From: Pezizomycotina sp. ARF18 | Taxonomy: Eukaryota > Ascomycota | Direction: 5' to 3' | Assembly (NCBI GenBank): GCA_002224055.1 | Contig: AZLU01000105.1 | Coordinates: 19,916 to 83,915 of the forward strand | DNA length: 64,000 nucleotides | Shown: positions 10,521-20,901 of the stretch, in pieces | Numbering within the stretch: position 1 is the first letter of the stretch | Layout of the letters: the number at the start of each line of letters is the position of its first letter | Translations under genes and position numbers: made by a program | Notes under the pieces: model-generated | The model's input: only the letters and a program-made list of their open reading frames with translations | Databases searched by the model: none | What the model was told of the DNA's origin: nothing

Positions 10521-12533
10521 ATGAGTTCCGCTCTCGATAAAGCCCTCGACGAGATCGTCAGGACAGAATGTTGGTGTCCCTCGGGAATCATTTTCTTACA
10601 ATCGTTGGACGAGTATTAAGGCTGACAGATATTTCTGAACACAGACGAACAACGGCGGCAGAAAGCCAAACCACCGACGACGCGGAAACTTTAGATCTAG
10701 AAGTTCTGGTCCACGCGATGGTGTTTCAAAGGTATTCATTTCTATTGACGAATTCCAGAGCTATAGTTTTCTTTTCTCTGAGCTTGATGGGATATTGACA
10801 GTTTTTGGAAATGATAGGCGTGTGATCCTCTTTCCCCCAAAAAAGCTTTGAATTTACAACGTCCATTTCATTTCCTCATGCTATGATCCGCAACGCCATC
10901 ACTGCTCCCCTACCTTTGATGCAATATATCATCTTGTTGTCACCATGATCGATCGACGTTGAGAGGCACAAATCGCCGTCCTTAAATTGGCATTGTCGAC
11001 GAAGAAAATCGGCAGGTCACCGAAAGTTTGCGGAAATACAAGATCGGGGCTTGTGTGTGGTGCATTTTAAGACTACGCTTTACCCTCCGTCCCTCATACC
11101 CATCTTCTTTACCTCAATGAATGAAATAGGAAGATGAGGAGTTACGACCACAAACCAGACGACACTTTCTTTTAAACATCTATTGAGCATGCGGCGACAC
11201 CTGGAAGCGTAGCTACGTGATGGAGCTATATTTTCCTACGAACGACTATAATTGAGCAATTAGCTAACATTGAGAGAACGCATTTTGCTTTTTTTGTACC
11301 CCATATAGTCCTCGCGTGGTATGCGAGACCTGGCCGGTAAGTAGTCTCCTCCGAAGACAATTACAATGGGAAGTATAATTCTAATTATTTGTGTGGCAGT
11401 GGAAACTGGGTCCATGACAAATATGACAACGTAGGCCGCCTTTTCTTGATTCCTAGACTGCGTGTCTATCACAGCTTCTAATATCTCTTTAGCCGAACAC
11501 AATACCTCTCATCGCGGCAGACGCAATGATCCGGCACACCTGTTAGAGGGTAAGTTCTTATTTTGTTTCCCTGAATTACACTATGTTCAATTGGTTTGTC
11601 GGCTACTTGCGGATTCAGATCTACAAAGGTCCGTGTCGAACAGCTTCATTACGACATCGAGAAAAGATCTTACGGTATTTGACCTTACACTGTTTGTCCA
11701 ACTTATATATACCCTCTATTCTCTTTGCTAACTATTGGTTTAGGAGGTCTTTTCGAGGTCGGCAACATAGTGAGATTAGAAATACTGTGAGTTTCGATTC
11801 CAAAGCTAGATTCGCTTTTGCTTCCGGATTGACAACATAAATGCTAATCATTCTATGTGGAAATCAACAGTTACGATAGGGCTGGAAGATCCGAGGGCGT
11901 CGCGTACGTACTTATGCGACAGAGAGCGAAGCCGAAGCTAAGCTGTGGATCAATTCGATGGAGCAATGCTACGGCCAGGCCCATTACGTCAAAATGGCTC
12001 CTACCAGAGGTGGTGGCCGTGGTGTGGAGCTGCAGCGCTCGGAACGGAAGGAAAATCGCTCTTCGACCGCATCGCCCCAAGAACGGCAGCGACGACGGCG
12101 CAGATTCGGACTCGGGAAGGCGAAGAGGATGCTGCGGAGCTCAGGGAGAACGCTCAGATGCTCAACATCGACAGGTACATCCCCGGCGACCGTGCAGGCT
12201 CCCGTGACCGCGTGGGCCTCGAGGAGGGCGGTGGCGCCGGCGGTAACAGGGTGGCGACAGGAACGCAGAGGCAGGAGAGGAGAGCCGGTAGTGCCGGTGC
12301 CAGCGCTGGAGGCGAGAGCCGAAGGGCGGCAATCCTAGGCCTAGGAAGACTGTGAAGAACTTGACGCCGAGATGAACAGCTACTGGGGCAGCGAAAGTGC
12401 GCAGGCTGCGGAAGGATCCACCCCGGCGGCCGCGACTGCAACTGGAAATCAACCGTCCGCACAGCAGGTTCCCGCGACTAACATCCCGTCCACCAGCATC
12501 ACTAACTTTGACGAGGAGATGACGGATCTATAG
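10521..12533 (+). CDS. YRA1: Yra1/Mlo3 (ALYREF) mRNA export adaptor
   Basis: REF/ALY-family RNA-binding adaptor that loads the export receptor on mRNPs in the nucleus. The start at 10521 gives the family N-box (MSSALDKALDEIV). After an intron comes an RGG/Arg-rich stretch (NNGGRKPNHRRRGNFRSRSS, about 10650-10730). A short exon holds GNWVHDKYD (about 11403-11435), matching the W-x-HD element before the RRM. The RRM is spread over two exons: VEQLHYDIEK (RNP2 region, near 11634), GLFEVGNIVRLEIL (11750-11791), then YDRAGRSEGVAYV (from 11871, RNP1 region) and INQFDGAMLRGQAI. A variable Gly/Arg-rich region with SLFDRIAPR follows. The C-terminal helix NLDAEMNSYWG and ending NFDEEMTDL match the conserved C-box. 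The frame changes several times around 11930-12350. Introns are long for this window (up to about 600 bp between N-box exons). Confidence 0.85.
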
Positions 12534-13678
12534 AGCTTTCGCGAGCGTTCTTGCAATTACAGAAACAAAATAAGGCGGCTTACATCTAGGGTGGATTTTG
12601 GAGGAAACCTTTTAGGCACCTTTCAGATCGGAAACTACTCCTTTTATTACTCATTCCCACATCGAACGTCTCTTTATTCAACATTCTCAACTCAACAAAA
12701 AAAATATATGCACACTATTTATCTTCGAAGGAATTCTTTGTCGCAGCAAATATTCAAAAAAAAACAGATCGAAGTGCGATGGTAGACAGCCTTTATCATC
12801 GCAGTCCTCGGCGGATTAGTTTGGAACGTCGTGTTATTTATTATTTCAATAACAGTTAGACAGCATTTCGTTTTTTTCTTTTCTTTTTTCTTTTTCTTTT
12901 TCTTTCTTTTTCTTTTTCTTTTCTTTTTCTTTTTTCTTTTCTTTTTCTTTTCTTTTTTGTTTGTTTTCAATCCATATATGAATCGACAAAACACAATATA
13001 ATTTTCGCAAGCCACTTATATTCCGATTTCATTATATATATACGTTTACACTGCGTTCTTTTTAGTATTTGTTATATATCCATTACTTTTTTGCGCATGA
13101 TCCCAAATACAAACAGTGATTCAATTGTATTATCGTTTTTATATCTGAATCTTCCTCTATTCCGAAGCTAGAATTGATATTTTGATTACATATACCGGAG
13201 CCACAGGAAGAGAATAAAAAAAAGAAGGGAACACAAGGACGCCACTCATTTGAAGATCTCTTCGTTATGCATGTCTTCAAGAACAGATTGTAGTACGATC
13301 GTCTTGGTTTACATGCATGATTTTTGTGTATAAAGATGGAGGTGATTCAATGTATTTCATTATATGTACGACAGCTTCCTGTATTCCTTAAGCGGTTAAA
13401 AAGAAAGATCATTAACATGGTATAAGTATGCCAAGAACATTACAATGACAAAAGGAAAACAATGAAAAAACCTCCGCGGAAGGGCTATGAACGTGGATAA
13501 AAAGGAACAGAAGATAAAACCAAGACCAAAACCGTTTTGTGCTTTTTCGCGACAACGCCGCGTGATAGAAAACTTTCCAAATGCACGTAACATAGTAAAA
13601 TAAGATATATCATAGGATTCCGCATGTCTTGAATGATCACGCCAGGGCACCCAAAAACTTGAAGTTCAATTATTCTTT
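12534..13678. other. Intergenic region with polypyrimidine microsatellite
   Basis: No gene is supported. A (TTTTC)n/(TTTTTC)n microsatellite runs over about 12868-12955. The lysine-rich minus-strand frame across it is a translation of this repeat, not a gene. The remainder is AT-rich 3' flank of both neighbouring genes. Confidence 0.55.
12868..12955. repeat. (TTTTC)n microsatellite
   Basis: Imperfect TTTTC and TTTTTC units on the plus strand, interrupted only by unit-length variation. It lies in the convergent intergenic space between YRA1 and the glycosyltransferase gene. Confidence 0.85.
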
Positions 13679-15102
13679 TTACGCATCGGAGGTTCCAGAT
13701 CTAATTCCGCACACGTTCCTCCTCCTCTCCGCGAACATATCGTATATCTCCTTCCACGTATCCCTATCCGCGCACGGCGCGTTTCCCGCCGGGCTCGCGC
13801 ACTGCGTTCACCCGCCCTGTTGCTTTTGAACTTCCACGCATGTCGATGCCGTCCTCGCCGTCGTTGAAGCGGACGTAGTACGCCGACCTGAGCGCCTCGA
13901 CGGCGTTCCACTTCCCCGCGCGGGGTTTACCGAGGTTACCGCTCGTGCGTGCTATCCTTCGAGCGGAACTCCGACGTTTAAAGCTCGTAGGGATCTGCGT
14001 AGCACCATTGCGGTGGACTGGTATAAATCGTTGAGAACCTGCGAGACAACGTCGGGTTTTAGGATTGATCCGCGCTTTCGCATCCTGCTAACGGGGCGAG
14101 AGACGTGCGCTAGGATACGGCGGTATTCGTCCTCTGACGGTTTCACGACGAAGAGGTTCGGTGATAAACCACTGCTACCGAGACTACCATGCTTTCCTGC
14201 TGCGACCAGTACGCTCTCGTCGCTGCGACGTCGATGCCCGGCGCCAGTTTGAGCAGTGGTCCAGGTTCTTCATAACCATCGAACAGGATCCAAGTGGATC
14301 CACGCGCGATAGTCCGTCATGTTGAATAGGTACAGCGGCGACATCATCTTGCTCATGGACGGTCGGGTCGTCCTCCACGCGACGAGCTTGACGCCGTACT
14401 GCGTCGCGCCGTATCAGCAGCTCTTCGCTGTCTCGTACATTGCCACGATGCTTTATCATTCTTCCTAATAAACGGCGGTAGTACGTGCCTTCCTGCCGTA
14501 AGCCTTCCGTATCTTGATACCATGGCCTTTTGGGTTTGTTGCTTCGTCGGTTTTTCGTCTGTTGTTTTTCGACTTTCTGGATTTCTTCGTAGGTCTCGAA
14601 TTCCCTCTGGCTATTAACTTCTTCATCCTGGCCGCCATATCCTCGACTTCTCCTCTTCGTCCCGGAACTTGAGTAAATCTATCCCCACGCCGCAGGATAA
14701 TACAGCACCCGCTGCGCTTTGCTCTCCAGCTGCCGTAGATCCGCGAAGACCATGACGGAATTGCACACGCCTCGAGCTTATCCACCTGCTGGACATAAGC
14801 TACTTTTTTCCGTCCGCCGACTTCTTCGAAGCCGTCGTGCTCTATTTGAGGAAGTTGTATTTTGTTTAGTGCTCGTAGTTTCTCCGCGTTTTTGTTCGAG
14901 TTGTCGGAGTTTATAGCTTTTTGGAGAATTGCGACGGACTGCCGCTGCAGGACCCAGCCTGAGAGGAATAGGATGAGGGAGGATATGAAGACTGAGAAGA
15001 TATCGTGTTAATAACTTTCTGCTGACTACTGTTACTGGACTAGGAGAGCTGAAACTTACTCACGCTCGCGGCGATCCTCAACGATAACCTGCCATACCTC
15101 AT
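13679..15102 (-). CDS. Gnt1-like (GT8-type) glycosyltransferase, type II membrane protein
   Basis: Likely Golgi glycosyltransferase of the fungal Gnt1/glycogenin-like group. Start at 15102 (MRYGRLSLRIAAS). An intron with donor GTGAGTAAG follows, then a hydrophobic anchor (VFISSLILFLSGWVL) that makes a type II topology. Family-like blocks, read across frames, are: YVQQVDKLEACA, VMVFADLRQLESKAQRVLYY, YGVKLVAWRTT, SPLYLFNMTDYRAWIHLDP, ILFDGYEEPGPLL, AATRAYWSQQESMV, NLFVVKPSEDEYRRI and a C-terminal region with a VCGI motif before the stop at 13679. The order (predicted helix, YP/W block, D-rich donor-site block, AYW block, later PS block) follows the family as I know it. The metal-binding acidic pair falls in a frame-broken stretch and cannot be verified. 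The substrate is unknown. Confidence 0.6.
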
Positions 15103-15823
15103 CTTCTTTTTTCCTCCTCCCTTTTCCTTAAGTGTTAGTATTGTGGTTATCCGTGTAAATCTTGTAGGAAATCAACGGGATGAGAAATGCGGAAATGCGG
15201 AGCAGATGTTCAGAAGAAATTCTTCGTATAATTTGTTGTTAGAAATATGGTAGCGGATAAATAATAGAGGCGTGTTTTCGGGCTCGCTTGTCGTTAGGGG
15301 TAACTACTTAAGTACTATCGGCGGGGGCGTGCAATAACGATAACTAAGCTATTATTTTTAATAGATTAGATAATGATTAGCCCTATTTGTTTTTAAATTA
15401 CCTATATTTATTATTATTTTATCAAGCTTAGTTAGTTTATATATATTAGATAGATATTATTATATAATAAAATAAATATTATAGTTTTAATTATTATTTT
15501 TGTTATTTATTGCTATAACATGTATTAAAAAAGCTTAAATATAAATAATATATTTATAATTTAAAATTTTTTTAAAACAACTTATTAATAATTTTTACTA
15601 AATATAATATTATTATCTAGCTACATATAATAGAGGTATCTAGGTTATAGAGCACAAAGAACCTAAGCCTATAGCTTTAATAAGCATACTATATATATAA
15701 TTATAAAAATTATTGCATTATAACGCCTTACATCCTTCCTCTTTAGGAACCCACTAACCTTATGACCTTCTTATATTCTCTTTTACTTAAGGCCCTTTAA
15801 TATTACTATCTATATTTAATAAT

Positions 15824-16067
15824 AGGGGTATTCAAAGTTGTCGCTCAGAGGCAGATAACCAGCCTTTTTTTATAATTTTCAGGTTAGTTGGAAGTACCTT
15901 ATTTTTTGTGTTATTTAAAGGCACTTAATTTTTATATGTAAACTTAAATATCGGTTAGCGAAATTTCGGGTTAAATTAACTAACTTAAAAAAGGTACATC
16001 TGAAAAAGTACCAAGATACTTCTTCAAATTTTAACCCGAATTTCTGGGTCACAACTTTGAATACCCT
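15824..16067. mobile_element. MITE-like element with 16-bp terminal inverted repeats
   Basis: Left end 15826-15841 (GGGTATTCAAAGTTGT) and right end 16051-16066 are perfect 16-bp inverted repeats. Similarity continues imperfectly inward. The ends are flanked by TA on both sides, and the 7-mer TAATAAT occurs at 15817-15823 and 16067-16073. The roughly 240-bp interior has further self-complementary blocks (TTTCGGGTTAAA near 15965 against TTTAACCCGAA near 16030) and no coding capacity. Size, perfect ends and flanking repeats fit a non-autonomous DNA transposon. The superfamily is unassigned; a TA target would fit Tc1/mariner. Confidence 0.65.
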
Positions 16068-16091
16068 AATAATTGTATATAAGCCTCAGGG

Positions 16092-16262
16092 GTAACGTAC
16101 ATTTTAGTCTCATGGCTGCGCACGTCTGTGCTGTAGGGCGTGCGTGTTATAAACCTCCGCTGCGCTCCGGCGGCGGGCAATAAAGGTTTAACAACACGCC
16201 CGGAGCGCCAAAATTTATTTTGATTAGGAGGGTCTATGAGACTGGGTACATTTATAGTTACG
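16092..16262. repeat. Fold-back palindrome (imperfect inverted repeat)
   Basis: The two halves are imperfect reverse complements: GTAAC-GTACAT-AGTCTCAT on the left (16093-16113) against ATGAGACT-GTACAT-GTTAC on the right (16236-16261). A strong inner stem of GGGCGTG...TGTT...AAACCT (16136-16156) pairs with AGGTTTAACAACACGCCC (16184-16201). The loop of about 27 nt is GC-rich (CCGCTGCGCTCCGGCGG). It sits about 25 bp beyond the MITE-like element. It could be a second small element or a fold-back transposon remnant. Confidence 0.6.
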
Positions 16263-16550
16263 GAACACCAATTTGCTTAGCGAACCTCACTAAAAAATGG
16301 AGGTCTTTTTTAAACCGCACATGTACCTCTGACCCGACCTCGAACACTATTAGCCACTTTACTTAGTACTAGTTAAGTAGTAACAAATTCTTAATTTTTA
16401 TTTATTATATTATAATTATATTTACTCTTAACAGAATATTAGAACTTTAAAAATTAAACTATCTACTTCTAGTATTAAGCTCTTTTTATTAAATAAAATA
16501 TATATATTTTTTTTAAATTTATTTTTCTCTTTTTTTATATCTCTAAGATA

Positions 16551-16552
<2 letters not shown>

Positions 16553-16583
<31 letters not shown>
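16553..16583. repeat. Poly-A tract
   Basis: Run of about 30 A in the AT-rich island, one of about ten A/T homopolymers of 20 or more in this window. Confidence 0.9.
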
Positions 16584-16585
<2 letters not shown>

Positions 16586-17689
16586 CTTATTATTTATATT
16601 TATAAAATTTTTTAAATTTTAATATCTCTAATAATTAAAATAATATTAAATTTATAAAAATATAGTCTTTTTTAAGTATTAACAAAAGTAGTAGAGAGGA
16701 ATAATTTATTGTATATTACGCATGCGGCATCTGTGCCCTGTAGAAACTCTTATTTTTGATAAGAAGCAAACGTCACACGTGCCTAGAAACAGGATATCCG
16801 GTGAAATTCCTGTTTATCGACGCTCTCCACATGGACATGTTTATATGAAAAGGTTCGCTCTTCTTGACCCAGTGTGGATTTAAAATCAGCCAGATGATGT
16901 TTGAGCACGCGAAGGACAAGCAATTAAATGAGTTATTTGACTGTTTCCAGTGCAGTTACCCTCCATACAACATAAAAAGAACCATAAGGAAATAAGACGA
17001 AGTAAAAGGACGAAGACGAAGGTTGAAGGACGAAGGACGAATGGTTATGACGCCACCTAAAAATATATATATATATTAAGTCTAAAAATTTCCGCGATAA
17101 AAACCATTATAGGGATACAAATAATATATACATATGAGAAATCAAATCAATTTTTATTGTTTAATCAAAATTATCAGATTTACTAATAACAGCTGTTTTA
17201 AAAGACAATTGTGATATAAAAACAAAGGAAATAATAAGAGTATAAGAGTATATAACTATCTATATAATGTATTCAAAGTTATGAATCTGATTACTCCTCG
17301 ATTATTAAATTTACAATATAAACCTCTAGAGTCGATAAGAGACATACTTCTAAAGCTTAGATCATAAAATTAGCCACGACTACTGCGTCCGAACACAGAA
17401 CAACCCGAACATTCTACTTACCTTCGACTATTTCGAAAAAAACAATGTATCCACACACAAAATTGTGAGAATATCAAATTTCTTGTCAAATATACAATCA
17501 CAAAAAACTAAATATATCTTCTTAATAGTATAAGCATTCGCACTTCGATAGGTATCGTAAACTGAGTATAATAATGAGACATAATTCCCCAAGTTTTTCA
17601 TTCTTCCGACTTTCTACTTTCTTCATTCTTTCCGATTTTTATTGGAAATCCTACAATTTGGGAACTTCGGAGAACACTTTGGATAGGAC

Positions 17690-17840
17690 TTTTATAAATT
17701 TTTATACTTTTATATAAACCTTTTATAAGTTTTTATATTTTTATATAGATTTTTTATAAGTTTTTTTATATTTTTATATAAACTTTTTATAGATTTTCTA
17801 TTTTTATATAAATTTTTATAAGCCTTTATACTTTATATAG
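17690..17840. repeat. 31-bp AT minisatellite, about five units
   Basis: Units of roughly TTTTATAAGTTTTTATAT followed by TTTTATATARA repeat about five times with lengths 28-32 bp and a few substitutions. They contain no G/C apart from one to three positions. The array lies inside the AT-rich island. Confidence 0.7.
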
Positions 17841-18454
17841 CTAATAATATATAGCTAAAATATTTGAAAAAAAAAAATAAAAAAAATTTTTTTATTTGTT
17901 TTTTTATAATTAGTAGGAATTAAATTTAAAATCTTAATTTCTATATTTATTTAATTAATTGTTTTAAAAATTTTAAATTTTAAAATTATATATAAAGTCT
18001 CTTAAATAATAATTTAATAAAAAAATAATATAAACTTAAGGTCGAATAACGTTGAAAGAAAGGTAATGCAGGATCCAGACGGAAACCTTGAAGCCGTATC
18101 CCCGTCGATTTTGACCGAATATGCCGAAGCTCTGCTCAGCCACACCCAGCGGCATGCCTGATAAGGATGAGCTTGTATCGATTATATTACTTACTTCAAG
18201 AACAGAATATATTTCATTATCGGAGATGGTAGAATTGCCATATAGTAGCGACTGGGAGGTGATGGATTTAAAATAGGCATATGCGGGCGGTTTTCAGCAA
18301 ATACTTTTATGGAAAGTGAGATGAATAATAAAAAAATAAGATAGATCATAGAAAATAAGATAAATTATAGATAATAAAAATAATGAATTTTAGTTATATA
18401 TAAAAAAAAAGAATAACCATAATAAATAGAATATAATTAAAAATAGCTAATACT

Positions 18455-18617
18455 ACAGAGGTACTGGTAGCGGCGCAGGAATACGCCCCACGGCGGAGTA
18501 CGACAACACAGAGGTATCGCAGAGCAGCAAAGCAGGTGGAGCAGGCATTACTCGGCCCAGAGCAATCGCAAAGCGGGTTCTTAAAGAGCTCTTTAAGTAA
18601 TCTTCAAAGGTTTTTAT
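18455..18617 (+). other. GC-normal open fragment, possible transposon coding remnant
   Basis: A 54-codon open stretch of balanced base composition is embedded in AT-rich DNA. It translates to an Ala/Gln/Arg-rich helical sequence (for example VLVAAQEYAPRR and QVEQALLGPEQSQSGFLKSS). It has no start codon and fades into AT-rich sequence at both ends, as a piece of a longer coding region would. No family is recognised. Confidence 0.3.
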
Positions 18618-18902
18618 TTATTATTTTATTTTATTTTCTATAATTATTTTTGCTGAAACCCGCCCGTTTAATTAAGGTATTTCAGGAGAACTTGCGGTTT
18701 GAGAGAGTTGTTGTAGATTAATTATTTATTATTTATTTTTTATCTACTCCATGTTGCTGAAGAATAACAACAACAATCAACAAACATAAACTTTCTTTTT
18801 AGCAATCCATCCTTTGCCCACAAGTTGTTCATCCAACAAGTACGCCTCGCTCCTCAAGGAAGAAAAGGAAGAAACCAAAGAACGAAACGAAACAATGCTG
18901 TA

Positions 18903-18990
18903 TACACAACCAGCTCCTTCAGCTCCTTCCGCTCCCTCGGCTCCTTCGCTCCCTCTCGGTTCCTTCCGCTCCCTCGGTTCCTTTGCCTCT
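18903..18990. repeat. 9-bp minisatellite (GCTCCTTCN)
   Basis: Repeated GCTCCTTC/GCTCCCTCG units. On the plus strand they give a Ser/Ala/Pro-rich frame (18814-19176) and on the minus strand a Glu/Gly/Ala-rich frame (18777-19163). The two long overlapping frames are a by-product of the nine-base period, so neither is called a gene. Confidence 0.75.
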
Positions 18991-19409
18991 TTCGCCCCTG
19001 CCCTCTCCAGCCTATTCGCCTTCATCCAGGCCCCCTCCAGCCCCGCTACAGAAAAAAAAAAAAACGCTAGTTCGCAACAGAGACAGATCACCGAGTTTTG
19101 TTCTTCCTGCTTTCTTTCCCGCAGTAGAATCTTGCTGATAAATAATGAGAAATGCTTCGACATAGGCAGGACGTAGTGATGAGGTACTTCACTTTCCTCC
19201 TCTATTTATCAGGAAACCACTAATCTAGAATAATCTTCAACTTCTCACAGAGTGTCACGCCAGCGAGTTAGCCTTCCTACTAGCTCGCTTAAAAACTATA
19301 GGAAGACATCGGAACCCTTCGGCGGCAGAAAGGCCGCAGCTAAAGCTCTCTGGGGGACCGAAACAGGTATACTTTCCATCATTCCACTTTCGCGCCAAGG
19401 TTATGTGCT

Positions 19410-19480
19410 AATGAGACTTTACAGGTCCCCCAAAGGGTTACGATAATGAGATTCTTTACAGGTCCCCAAAGGGTTACGAT
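19410..19480. repeat. 36-bp tandem duplication
   Basis: Two adjacent copies (19410-19444 and 19445-19480) share ACAGGTCCCC and CAAAGGGTTACGAT and differ by gaps of one to two bases. Confidence 0.85.
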
Positions 19481-19509
19481 AACTTTTTAACAGATTTAGA
19501 TAATCTATG

Positions 19510-19833
19510 TTGTGATAACTGATTTCGTAGTCGGGTGCAGCAGCACCTTCCACGTCATGTAACAGATAATTAGCTACTTAGCTATCAACCAATAATCAAC
19601 AAACATGACAAACACCACTAAAGATTTCTTAACACACGTCAATCGTGATCCCGTAATCATTCGAACACTTCCTGGTAGTTGTGATAACGATTTCGTAGTC
19701 GGTGCAGCAGCACCTTCCACGTCATGTAACAGATAATTAGCTACTTAGCTATCAACCAATAATCAACAAAATGAAAACACAAGATTTTTAACACACGTCA
19801 TCGTGATCCGTATCATTCGAACACTTCCTGGTA
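19510..19833. repeat. Tandem duplication, copies of 169 and 155 bp
   Basis: Copy 1 is 19510-19678 and copy 2 is 19679-19833. They are almost identical, including GCAGCAGCACCTTCCACGTC and AACAGATAATTAGCTACTTA. The differences are nearly all short gaps in copy 2, many at short homopolymers (TCGGGTG against TCGGTG, ATCCCGTAATC against ATCCGTATC). This pattern suggests two error-bearing versions of one sequence rather than an evolved repeat. Confidence 0.85.
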
Positions 19834-20901
19834 CATACTCCAGTACTACTATCTATTAGGACCCAATCGTTAATACTATGTCGTAATTTACTTCCGTTTT
19901 TCTTTAAGAGTAAAAGACGAACCGAATGCGCTTGCGGGTAAGTACGTCAAGTGACAAATATCCCTAGATCCTATGAAATACTGTCCTCGGTATCAATAAC
20001 TACAGATTATGTTTCCACATCGATCTCCATATACTACTCACAATGCTCGGTGCAAACACCATTTTAGATCTTCAATTTACATTATTTCATTTAATTTATC
20101 AATTATTGATTTCTACAAAGGAATAAAATGAGACGATGAGAAAGAGGGAGTCGTTGGTATTATTTCTGTATTATTATTGCCGGATATAACTAACTGGAGG
20201 TGGATGCAGGGTCTTAACGGGGATAAACAAAACAGCCCACGTAGCAGGTTTTTTCCGAAAGAGTCTGAGCGGACATTAGATTAAGCGAACTGGGCGGCCT
20301 GCTCTTTTTATTTTTAGCCGGCGTATAGACTCGGAAAAATTACACATGGAGAAATTGAATAACAAAATAGCTTTATATATTTCGAATATGATAATAAAAT
20401 TCTTGGTTCAGACATGACGGCATATGGTAGTTTTTTAGATCCTTTTATTCATCTAGACCGGAGTTACATATAAAACCAGAAAGAGATATCACCTAGCGGA
20501 ATGCAATATTGTATTGAACATTACGGAAAAACTAGACACTTAAGAAAGGAAAGAGAACGAAGCCAGACAGGAATCCAAGGGGTTATTGTGGCAGGAAAGA
20601 CAAGATGGGTCTATCAGATAAAAGTAAAAAAACCGTAAGAGAATAACCAACATCCAAAACCGAAAGGCAAAAGCAAGAGAATGAAGAGAATTGAATAGTT
20701 GAGTGAGGCTTCACCTCCCATCCCCTTTGAGACCTAATAGGGTACACCAGCCAGGCGAGCGGCCGTTCTGTAAAAATAAAAACTATGTCGATTTCAAACC
20801 TCGAGAGGCATCGTTGATTTTCGTATTGCATAACGTGCCTTTCCCCCTCTTCTAAAAAAAAAAAACTGTAGACTTCCTTTCGAACAATCTCCGTCAAAGA
20901 T

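Larger units (their letters stand above)
15103..18780. other. AT-rich, gene-free repeat island
   Basis: From about 15290 to 18440 base composition falls sharply to mostly A and T, with TATA, TTAA and AAATT motifs everywhere and no frame longer than about 60 codons. Embedded are short islands of normal composition (15825-16066, 16092-16262, 16715-17000, 18050-18300, 18455-18617), which look like pieces of inserted elements. Sharp AT/GC alternation with abundant TpA is what repeat-induced point mutation (RIP) leaves in Pezizomycotina, so this is read as a decayed transposon nest. Confidence 0.7.
18781..20901. other. Gene-poor region with tandem duplications
   Basis: No conserved gene is found. 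It holds a 9-bp minisatellite that is open on both strands (18903-18990), a 36-bp tandem duplication (19410-19480) and a 155-169 bp tandem duplication (19510-19833). The remaining sequence to 20901 is ordinary intergenic DNA, forming the 3' flank of the LFG gene. Confidence 0.55.

Noticed and set aside
11260-11502. Minus-strand frame with a hydrophobic stretch inside YRA1
   Set aside because: The plus strand here holds the conserved GNWVHDKYD exon of YRA1.
12719-13015. Lys-rich minus-strand frame
   Set aside because: It is a translation of the (TTTTC)n microsatellite.
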